Below, one piece after another: positions 6,098-14,062 of a DNA stretch of 30,285 nucleotides (its first letter is position 1; the number at the start of each line of letters is the position of its first letter). The position numbers were made by a program, and so were the translations under genes. This DNA is from Gammaproteobacteria bacterium (GTDB lineage: Bacteria > Pseudomonadota > Gammaproteobacteria > Chromatiales > Chromatiaceae): contig JAGVUH010000310.1 in assembly GCA_019136395.1 (NCBI GenBank), positions 1 through 30,285 of the forward strand. The letters run 5' to 3'. Under the pieces are notes generated by a model. The model worked only from the letters and a program-made list of their open reading frames with translations. It was not told the origin of the DNA and did not search any database.

Positions 6098-9000
6098 ATG
6101 AAACCAAACCACCCAGACGATCAGCTCACAACGCTGGAGAACACCGCTGCGGACGGCGAGTCCTTTGTCTTCCTGGACCGCCAGGGCAAGCGCTGGCCTC
6201 GGTTCAAGCGTTACCTGCTGGTGTTGGGTGGGGTGGCGACCCTGGCCCTGGTGCTGTTCATCCAGACCCTGTTGGTCCCCTCCAGCCTCAGCCTGCCGCC
6301 AGCGGCGGAGGGGATCAAGACCCGGCTGATGGCCTACCCGGCGGGTGGCTTGGGCGCCGGGGCGGCAATCAAACCGGTGTGGCTGGATTTCGCCAAGAAC
6401 GGCCACCCCCCAAGCCAATCAGGTCCCATTGGATTCGCTGGCTCAACTGGCCCTACGAGTTCCCCTGGCTCCAATGGCGCCACCGCAGGGACTGATGCTG
6501 CCATCGCCACCGGGGTTGGCGCTGCCGCCCCCGTCGCCGCCGCCATCCCCAAGGCTGACGCCCCACCCTCAACGGGCGGCGAGATCCGCCTGGGTTTCTA
6601 CGAGAACTGGGACCCCGCCAGCCTGACCTCCCTCAAGGCCCACGTCGGGAACCTGACGCATCTGGCTCCCGACTGGCTTTATCTGGAGGGGGGCGAGGGG
6701 GACCTCCGCGTCACCGCCAGCGAGGAGGTGGTGGATCTGGCACGGGAGGCGGGGTTGGCCCTGGTCCCCCTGCTACGCAACCTGGATGCCAACGATACCT
6801 GGCAACCCGAGGCGATCGAGAACCTGCTCTCGGGTCCCCAGGCCCTGACCCGCCAGGAACGGCTGACCACCAACCTGGTGACGACCCTTAAGGACCTGGA
6901 CGCCCGGGGCGTCCTCATCGACTGGCAGCAGATCGACCCCTTTTTCAAGGATGCCATGACCGCCTTCCTCGGCCGGCTGGCCACCAGCCTGCGCCTTGAG
7001 GGCCTGGAGCTGTGGCTCAGCGTCCCGGCACGCCGCCAGCTCGTCCTGCTGGACCTGGCGGGCCTGGCCCCGCTCGTGGACCGCTTTGTGGCCAATCTCT
7101 ACGACGAGAACGCCGAACGGGACCCACCGGGACCGGTGGCCTCCCAGGCATTTATTGATGGCTGGCTCGACACCCTGGTCAAGGGCTATGGCCGCCCCGA
7201 GCAGTGGATCGTCGGTCTCGGCGCCTATGGCTATGATTGGCGGGCGGGGGACACCGAGGCCAGCCTGATCAGTTTCGAGGATGCCATGGCCCGGGCGGGG
7301 CGCTCCGGGCAGCAGGGCCTGGCCTTCGACCCCAAGGCCCTCAATCCCGGGTTCAGTTACCGGGATCAGGCCGCGGTCCACCAGGTCTGGTTCCTGGACG
7401 CCGTCACCTTCCTCAATCAACTGGCGGCGACCCGGACGCGCCAGGCGGGCGGGGTCGCCATCTTCCGGCTGGGGACGGAGGACCCCGACATCTGGCCCCT
7501 GCTCAGCCGCGATCCGGACCGGCCCCTGGGGCGGGAGGAACTGGCCCAGCTCGAGATCCTCAGCCCGGGCGAGGCCATGGCCCATGTCGGCCAGGGGAGC
7601 CTGTTGACCGTCGACGATCAGCGCGGCGAGGGGCGGCGGCGTGTCACCCTGGGTCAGGGCCCTGCGGGACAGCCCCAGGCCAGCGCCCGCTACGAGCGCT
7701 TCCCCGGTTATCTGACCCTGGTCCACGAGGGGGCCGGTCCCCCGGATGCCGTCGCCATCACCTTCGACGATGGTCCGGACCCGGACTGGACCCCGGCCCT
7801 GCTGGACGTTCTCAAGGCCGAGGGGGCGCGGGCCACCTTCTTCCTCATCGGCGCCAACATGGAGCAGCACCCGGACCTGGTGCGCCGCATCGTCCAGGAG
7901 GGGCACATGATCGGCGTCCATACCTACACGCGCCTGGAGCTCAACGCCACCCAGCGGCTGATCGAGTCCCTCACCGGCCAGTCCACCATCCTGTTCCGCC
8001 CGCCGTACAACGCCGATTACAACCCTTATACCCCCGAGGAACTGGTCCCTATCCGCATCGCCCAGCAACTGGGCTATCTGACGGTGACCATGGATATCGA
8101 CCTCCAGGACTGGGAGCAGCCCGGGGTGGAGACCATGCTGGACCGGGTGCGCATTGGGCGTCATCACGGCGGCAGCGTGATCCTGCTCCACGACGCCGGC
8201 GGTGATCGTTCCCAGACCGTCGAGGTGCTGCCGGAGGTCATCCATTACCTGCGCGCCCGGGGGGATAGCATTCTGCCCTTGCCGGAACTGTTGGGGATCC
8301 CCGCCGCCCAGCTCATGCCCGCGCTGCCCCCCCAGCAACAGCCCCTGCTGCGCCTGATCAGCGACACCGGCTTCGACGCCATCCACGCCATGGGTAATTT
8401 TCTCTGGGCTCTGCTGATCCTGGCCACCGTCCTGACCCTGGCCAAGACCCTGATCGTGATCGCCCTGGCCCTGCGCAGCCGGCGCGCCCAGCGTCAGGCC
8501 CTGGCTGCAAGCGCCTGGCCCCCCGATCTTGAGCCGGCCGGCGATTGTCCGCCTGACCTCTGTCCGCCGGTGTCGGTGCTGATGGCGGCCTACAACGAGG
8601 CCAAGGTCATCCGCCAGACCCTGAGGTCCGTCCTCGACACCCGCTACCCCGGCCCCCTGGAGGTGATCCTGGTCGATGACGGCTCCCAGGACGGCACCGG
8701 CGACATCGTCGCTGCCCTAGCCCGGGAGGATGGCCGCATCCGCCTGCTGCGGCAGTCCAACCGCGGCAAGGCGCGGGCCTTGAGCCGCGGCCTGGAGGAG
8801 GTCCGCCACGGCATCGTCGTCAGCCTGGATGCCGACACCCAGTTCCAGCCCGACACCATCACCGAGCTGGTGCGGCCCTTCACCGATCCCCGGGTGGGGG
8901 CCGTCTCCGGCCGGGCGCGGGTGGGGAATCTGGAGAGCCTCTTCGGCCGTTTCCAGGCCCTGGAATATTCCTGCGGTTTCAACCTCGACCGCCGGGCCTA

Positions 9001-9658
9001 CGATCAGTGGAACTGCATCACCGTGGTCCCCGGGGCGGTGAGCGCCTTCCGCCGGGAGGCGATCCGTGCCGCCGGTGGCATCAGCACCGACACCCTGGCG
9101 GAGGATACGGACCTGACCCTGAGCCTGCATCGCCACGGCTACCGCATCCGCTACGCTCCCCGGGCGGTGGCCTGGACGGAGGCCCCGGAGACGGCGCGCA
9201 CCTTCGCCCGCCAGCGTTTTCGCTGGGCCTTCGGCACCCTCCAGTGCCTGTGGAAGCATCGTGATCTGCTCTTCAACCGGCGCCATGGCGCCCTGGGCTG
9301 GTTCAGCCTGCCCAACGCCTGGTTCTTCAACTTCGTCCTGGTGGCCATCGGTCTGCTGGTGGACTTCGTCCTCCTGGTGGCCCTGATCCTCAACCCCACC
9401 AACGGCCTGCTCTATGCCTACTTTTTCACCTTCATCGCCGCCGACATGCTGCTGGCGGCGGTGGCCTACGGCATCGAGCGCGAGCCCCTGCGCCAGGTGT
9501 GGCTGATCCTGCCGATGCGCTTCATCTACCGGCCGGTGTTCAATTACGCCGTCGCCAAGGCCATCCTCAAGGCCCTCAAGGGCGTCTGGGTGGGCTGGGG
9601 CAAGCTGGACCGTACCGCCTCCGTCGCCCCGGGGCTGCCGGCGGGGGGGCGAGGATGA
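6098..9658 (+). CDS. GH18-like / polysaccharide deacetylase / family 2 glycosyltransferase fusion
   Basis: This 1186-residue inner-membrane protein has three enzyme-like modules. After a TM segment (about 39-60) and an Ala/Gly/Ser/Pro linker (about 100-160), residues about 162-490 resemble a GH18-like barrel (EIRLGFYENWD, GVLIDWQQID). Residues about 545-745 are a NodB deacetylase (TFDDGPDPDW with D557/D558, FRPPYN, VILLHDAGGD). A TM segment near 768-790 leads to a processive GT2 (VDDGSQDGT, SLDADTQF, EDTDLTL, QRFRW near 1039) with C-terminal TM segments. This architecture is known and is thought to make and modify an exported polysaccharide. Oddities: the GH18 acid position reads DWQ, not DxE, and the NodB H-x-x-x-H motif reads HTYTR. 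The GT is likely active; the other two modules may not be. Polymer unknown. Confidence 0.9.
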   Translation: MKPNHPDDQLTTLENTAADGESFVFLDRQGKRWPRFKRYLLVLGGVATLALVLFIQTLLVPSSLSLPPAAEGIKTRLMAYPAGGLGAGAAIKPVWLDFAKNGHPPSQSGPIGFAGSTGPTSSPGSNGATAGTDAAIATGVGAAAPVAAAIPKADAPPSTGGEIRLGFYENWDPASLTSLKAHVGNLTHLAPDWLYLEGGEGDLRVTASEEVVDLAREAGLALVPLLRNLDANDTWQPEAIENLLSGPQALTRQERLTTNLVTTLKDLDARGVLIDWQQIDPFFKDAMTAFLGRLATSLRLEGLELWLSVPARRQLVLLDLAGLAPLVDRFVANLYDENAERDPPGPVASQAFIDGWLDTLVKGYGRPEQWIVGLGAYGYDWRAGDTEASLISFEDAMARAGRSGQQGLAFDPKALNPGFSYRDQAAVHQVWFLDAVTFLNQLAATRTRQAGGVAIFRLGTEDPDIWPLLSRDPDRPLGREELAQLEILSPGEAMAHVGQGSLLTVDDQRGEGRRRVTLGQGPAGQPQASARYERFPGYLTLVHEGAGPPDAVAITFDDGPDPDWTPALLDVLKAEGARATFFLIGANMEQHPDLVRRIVQEGHMIGVHTYTRLELNATQRLIESLTGQSTILFRPPYNADYNPYTPEELVPIRIAQQLGYLTVTMDIDLQDWEQPGVETMLDRVRIGRHHGGSVILLHDAGGDRSQTVEVLPEVIHYLRARGDSILPLPELLGIPAAQLMPALPPQQQPLLRLISDTGFDAIHAMGNFLWALLILATVLTLAKTLIVIALALRSRRAQRQALAASAWPPDLEPAGDCPPDLCPPVSVLMAAYNEAKVIRQTLRSVLDTRYPGPLEVILVDDGSQDGTGDIVAALAREDGRIRLLRQSNRGKARALSRGLEEVRHGIVVSLDADTQFQPDTITELVRPFTDPRVGAVSGRARVGNLESLFGRFQALEYSCGFNLDRRAYDQWNCITVVPGAVSAFRREAIRAAGGISTDTLAEDTDLTLSLHRHGYRIRYAPRAVAWTEAPETARTFARQRFRWAFGTLQCLWKHRDLLFNRRHGALGWFSLPNAWFFNFVLVAIGLLVDFVLLVALILNPTNGLLYAYFFTFIAADMLLAAVAYGIEREPLRQVWLILPMRFIYRPVFNYAVAKAILKALKGVWVGWGKLDRTASVAPGLPAGGRG

Positions 9659-9861
9659 AGCTGTCGCCGTCACGCTGCCGGTGGGCGAGCATGACACGGG
9701 TGCCGTCATTACCGCGCGGGTATTCGTCCGGATCCTTCTCGCCCTGGGAGAGCTTTGGTAACGCAAGCCGCTGGTTCTCTTACTCCCTCCCCCCTGGCGG
9801 GGGAGGGTTGGGGAGAGGGGGGCTGAAGGTTACCCGCGCGGAAGGAGGATGGGGTTGGTGA
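9655..9861 (+). other. Short overlapping reading frame between GT2 and GH26 genes (doubtful)
   Basis: ATG 9655 overlaps the GT2 stop as ATGA and opens 68 codons beginning MKLSPSRCRWASM, with GCGAGG just upstream. It runs through the GC-rich dispersed repeat at 9783-9833 and ends just inside the GH26 gene in another frame. It could be the ancestral coupled start of the GH26 gene, cut off by repeat insertion, or chance. I would not call it a gene. Confidence 0.2.
9783..9833. repeat. Dispersed GC-rich intergenic repeat, copy 1
   Basis: CTCCCTCCCCCCTGGCGGGG and its continuation form a C-run/G-run hairpin followed by GGGGGGCTGAAGGTTAC. A shorter second copy at 22559-22597 shares CTCCCT, CCTGGCGGG, GAGGGGGGCTG and AAGGTTAC. 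It looks like a REP/MITE-like element; both copies lie between genes. Confidence 0.6.
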
Positions 9862-11021
9862 CCTTACTACCGCCTTGGGCATGGGCCCTGCTCCTGTGCC
9901 TGACGCTCGCCACGGCCTGCGGCCGGGTGGAGGAGGAGGCGGGGGTCCGACGGGTGGCGGCGGAGCCCATCCCCGCCGGGCCCCTGGAACTGGTCTTCCC
10001 CGAGGGGGGGGCCTATACCGGCGCCTATGTCGACTTCGGCGAGGGCGAGGACGATGTCACCTACGATGCCATCGCCGACTTCGAGCAGATGACCGGCAAG
10101 CACCTCGCCTTGGTCGCCTTCGGCAGCTTCTGGGGGGAGCAGGCCTTTCCCGACAAGCAGGCACGCATCATCGCCGCCTACGGGGCGGTGCCCCTGATCT
10201 TCTGGTCGCCCTGGGACCGGCCCTACATGGAAAACCGGGGGCCGGATCGCTTCAACGTCCCTTCTATCCTCGCCGGGACCTGGGACGACTATATCGACCG
10301 CTGGGCCGATGGCGCCAAGGCCTACGGCAAGCCGCTGCTCGTCACCTGGGGCCTGGAGGCCAATGGGAGCTGGTTTCCCTGGTCCGGCGTCTTTTACGGC
10401 GGGGGCGAGATCATCGGCGAGGAGAACGGCCGGCCCCTCCACGCGGGCCCCGAGCGGGTGAAGCAGGCCAACCGCTACGTCATCGACCGGGTCCGCGCCC
10501 GGGGGGCCCACAACATCCTCTGGGGGTATCACGCCAACAACGCCTCCCTGCCCAAGGGCACCGACTGGAATACCATCGCCGCCTACTACCCGGGGGATGC
10601 CTACGCCGACTGGCTGGGCCTGAGCGTCTACGGCAAGATCCAGCGCTTCGACGGCTGGCCCTCCTTCCACGACGTCATGGAGGATGCCTATCCTCAACTG
10701 CACCGCATCAATCCGGCCAAGCCTATGATACTGGCGGAATGGGGTGTGGGGGAGTTCCCGCCCGACGACAAGGCGGACTTCATCCGCACCGCCTTCGCCG
10801 CCCTCAAGGATCAGTACCGGCTGTTCCGCGCCGCCGTCTTCTGGCACGAACGCTGGGAGACCGAGGCGGGCACCTTCTCCAATCTGCGCGTCAACTCCTC
10901 TCCCGAGTCCCTGGCCGCCTACCGTGAGGGGGTGGCGGACCCCTGGTGGCTGGACAAGCCCCTGTTCAAGCCCAAGGGGGCGGCCGTTTCAGCCCCCAAG
11001 GCATCCCCCGCGGTTCCTTAG
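9858..11021 (+). CDS. GH26-like glycoside hydrolase, probable lipoprotein
   Basis: This protein of about 387 residues has a signal sequence ending in LTLATAC and a beta-mannanase-like (GH26) barrel. The putative acid/base Glu167 is in GLEANGSWFPWSG and the nucleophile Glu294 in ILAEWGVGEFPP, each with the neighbours expected for clan GH-A. It would act on a glycan in the periplasm, presumably the polymer made by the upstream synthase. The first ATG (9849) directly abuts AGGAGG, leaving no spacer. GTG 9858 (9 bases) or TTG 9855 (6 bases) is the more likely start. It sits between the GT2 fusion and the GH17 gene on the same strand, about 200 bp from the former and 10 bp from the latter. Confidence 0.82.
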   Translation: MTLLPPWAWALLLCLTLATACGRVEEEAGVRRVAAEPIPAGPLELVFPEGGAYTGAYVDFGEGEDDVTYDAIADFEQMTGKHLALVAFGSFWGEQAFPDKQARIIAAYGAVPLIFWSPWDRPYMENRGPDRFNVPSILAGTWDDYIDRWADGAKAYGKPLLVTWGLEANGSWFPWSGVFYGGGEIIGEENGRPLHAGPERVKQANRYVIDRVRARGAHNILWGYHANNASLPKGTDWNTIAAYYPGDAYADWLGLSVYGKIQRFDGWPSFHDVMEDAYPQLHRINPAKPMILAEWGVGEFPPDDKADFIRTAFAALKDQYRLFRAAVFWHERWETEAGTFSNLRVNSSPESLAAYREGVADPWWLDKPLFKPKGAAVSAPKASPAVP

Positions 11022-11031
11022 CAGGTTTTCA

Positions 11032-12614
11032 ATGAAGTTACCGAAGCTCCCTCTGGGTCTCTATGTCCTGTCTGTGCTGCTCATCACGCTGGTCTGGTGG
11101 ACCCTGGGGCGCCCGGTACCCATGCCGGCCCTGTCCGGGGACAAGGTGGCGCTGCCCTGTCTGTCCTACGCCCCCTTCCGGGGCGATTCCCCGAACTGGC
11201 CAAGGCGGCGGGACTGAAGGTGGTGCTGGGGATCTGGCTGGGGGCGGACCCCGCCAGCAATCGCGAGCAGATCGCGACCGCCACCGACCTGGCGCGGCGT
11301 TATCCCGAGGTCCTGTCCGCGGTGGTGGTCGGCAACGAGGTGCTGCTGCGGGGGGAGATGACCCCGCCGGCCCTGGGGGCCGCCCGCGAGGTCAGGGCGG
11401 CGGTGCCGGCTGCGGTGCCGGTGACCTACGCCGATGTCCCGGAGTTCTGGCTGCGCCATCCGGAACTGGCGGAGGCCGTCGATTTCATCACCATCCATCT
11501 GCTGCCCTACTGGGAGGACTTCCCGACCCCGGTGGCGGCGGCGGTCGCTCATGCCGAGGCCAGCCGCCAGAAGATCCTGGCCGCCTTTCCGGGCAAGCGG
11601 GTCTTCGTCGGCGAGATCGGCTGGCCCAGCGCGGGGCGGATGCGCGCGGGCGCCCTGCCGTCGCGTGTCAACCAGGCGCGCTTCTTTCACGAGGTCATGG
11701 CCCTGGCGGAGCGGGAACGGTTCGGCGTCAATCTGATCGAGGCCTTCGACCAGCCCTGGAAACGCCAGCGGGAGGGGACCGTTGGTGGCTATTGGGGGCT
11801 CTTTGACGCCGCGGCGCGGGAGGCGAAATTCGCCTGGGGTCAGCCCGTCTCCAATCACCCCTTCTGGGCCTGGCAGGCGGGGCTTGGCGTCCTGCTGGCG
11901 AGCCTGACCTTCCTGGCCGCGGCCTGGTCGGCCCGGGGCTCAGGCGAAGCCAAGGGTCGGCCCTGGCTGGGAGTCGCGGTTATCGCCCTGGTCTCGGGCA
12001 GCACCATCGGCTGGGCAGTGGAGGCGATGTGGGTGGAGAGCCTGGGCCTGGCGGGCTGGCTGCGCTCGGCGGGTTGGGTGGCGGTGGCGGCCCTGGCGCC
12101 GGTCGCGGGGGCGGCCCTGCTCCTGGCCGGCCAGGGGGTGCCGCCCCTCTACCGGGTGCTGGGTCCCACGACCGCCTGGCCCCGGGACCGGCGCGCCCTG
12201 GCGACGGGTCTGATCCTGGCCGGCCTGTTGGTGCTGGCGATCCAGACCGCGCTGATGTTGGTCTTCGACCCGCGCTACGTCGATTTCCCTTTCGCCGGGC
12301 TGATCGGGGCGCTGATGCCCTTCGTGGTGCTAGCCCTTGTGCCAATCAAGGAGATGATTGCCGGTGGCCTTACCTCTCCACCGGAGCCGACAGCCGGCGA
12401 TGAGATGACGTCCACAGGAAGCACGGCGGGGGTCGGTGGATCGGGGCTGATCAGGCCGCCAGCGGAGAAGACCGCCGCCGTCATCCTCGCCCTGGCGGCG
12501 GTCTACATCCTCCTCGCCGAGGGGTTCGCCAACTGGCAGGCCCTGAGCTTTAGCGTGGCCCTATGCGTACTCGCCCTTACCTTGATCCGCGGGCGGGCCG
12601 AGCCAGACTTATGA
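11032..12614 (+). pseudogene. GH17 glucan hydrolase/transferase with membrane domain, deleted and frameshifted
   Basis: The N-terminus starts at ATG 11032 (one TM segment, then LPCLSYAPFRG) and stops at 11217. The remainder continues in another frame from about 11190 (FPELAKAAGLKVVLGIWLG) to 12614. About 40 residues normally found between SYAPFRG and PELA, including the conserved VRTYS-type strand, are missing. This implies a deletion of about 120 bp whose length is 1 modulo 3. Downstream, both GH17 glutamates survive (VVGNEVLLRG, codon 11337; GEIGWPS, codon 11613), followed by several TM segments. The GTG at 11097 that opens the second frame gives a nonsense N-terminus. Intact relatives trim or branch beta-1,3-glucans beside a GT2 synthase. 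This is either a true pseudogene or an assembly error. Confidence 0.8.
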
Positions 12615-12954
12615 CCAGCAGCCCCGCCGCCAGGCCGGCCAGGGCACCGTTCTGCATCACCAGGCCAAAGCCGGCGGCGGCCAGGGCGAGGGCGAAGAGC
12701 GGGAGCGAGGGCCAGAGCAGATGCAGCAGGGCGGCCCCCAGGGCCACCGCGCCAAAGACGCCCTCGTTGAATAGCCGCATGCCCAGACGCAGGCTGGCGC
12801 ACAGCCAGGTATCCAGCCCCGCCTGACAAGCGAGAAAAACCGGGGTGTTCTCGATGACCCGGTAGCGCAGGAAGCAGGCATAGAAGACCGAACCCATGCC
12901 GATGGCGATGAGCCAGTTCATCTGCCGGGCCGTGGGCAGAAAACAGGGTTTCAT
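12577..12954 (-). CDS. Small integral membrane protein of unknown function
   Basis: This 125-residue protein is mostly hydrophobic. Likely TM segments are LIAIGMGSVFYACFL, GVFGAVALGAALLHLLW, LFALALAAAGFGLV and ALAGLAAGLLVISL. GGAGG stands 7 bases before ATG 12954, supporting this start over one at 13029 that would overlap the TerC gene. Its 3' end overlaps the convergent GH17 3' end by 38 bp. It follows the TerC-family gene on the same strand with a 64-bp gap and may share its transcript. I do not recognise the family. Confidence 0.68.
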   Translation of the reverse strand: MKPCFLPTARQMNWLIAIGMGSVFYACFLRYRVIENTPVFLACQAGLDTWLCASLRLGMRLFNEGVFGAVALGAALLHLLWPSLPLFALALAAAGFGLVMQNGALAGLAAGLLVISLARPARGSR

Positions 12955-13018
12955 GGCAATACCTCCATCAAGCTGAAGAGCCGATCCGGAATAGCCTAAA
13001 TCGATAAAGGTCAGGCGG

Positions 13019-13780
<762 letters not shown>

Positions 13781-13821
13781 GCCGATCTCTTACTTATGTT
13801 GCCAAAGAGGAAGGGACTTAT

Positions 13822-13857
13822 GTCTGGCTACCATGGCCAGACTTGCCCCTGGCCATG
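13822..13857. promoter_or_regulatory. Two overlapping, mutually exclusive hairpins upstream of the TerC gene
   Basis: GTCTGGC (13822-13828) pairs with GCCAGAC (13836-13842). CATGGCCAG (13832-13840) pairs instead with CTGGCCATG (13849-13857). The shared GCCAG arm means only one can form at a time. On the minus strand they lie 40-80 bases before the TerC ATG, in the probable leader. This could be an RNA switch or a tandem protein-binding palindrome. Confidence 0.35.
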
Positions 13858-13895
13858 CAGGCCGGTGAGGCAGCCATTATGCCTTAAGGGGTACT

Positions 13896-13946
13896 CCCAA
13901 ACCCAAACCCAAACCCAAACCCAAACCCAAACCCAAACCCAAACCC
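13896..13946. repeat. Hexanucleotide tract (CCCAAA)8CCC, G-quadruplex-prone
   Basis: Eight perfect CCCAAA units plus CCC lie between the divergent TerC and histidine-kinase genes. The minus strand reads (GGGTTT)n, nine G3 runs with T3 loops, an ideal G-quadruplex sequence. A CATAAT -10-like hexamer (13881-13876, minus strand) lies just downstream on the TerC side. Unit-number changes would alter spacing without touching a coding frame. Confidence 0.9.
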
Positions 13947-14062
13947 GATCCCGTCCCCTTACCGTAACCATACGCCTGTCCGTTCCAGACGCCCGACCCT
14001 GAGTAACGCCCCGATGAACCATCATCTAGCCTGGGATACCGACCTGTTCCGCGACGCCCGCG

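Noticed and set aside
6773..8386. 537-codon minus-strand reading frame inside the polysaccharide synthase
   Set aside because: A shadow of a high-GC coding sequence. The plus strand carries NodB and GH18-like motifs throughout.
11097..11190. GTG 11097 as the true start of the GH17 protein
   Set aside because: The resulting N-terminus is the out-of-frame reading of the real N-terminus encoded from ATG 11032, which contains the family motif SYAPF.
13781..13900. yybP-ykoY manganese riboswitch upstream of the TerC-family gene
   Set aside because: The expected conserved loops of that riboswitch are not recognisable; only simple hairpins are present.
13896..13946. CRISPR array or true telomere
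   Set aside because: Perfect 6-bp tandem units without spacers, inside a chromosome-like gene context.
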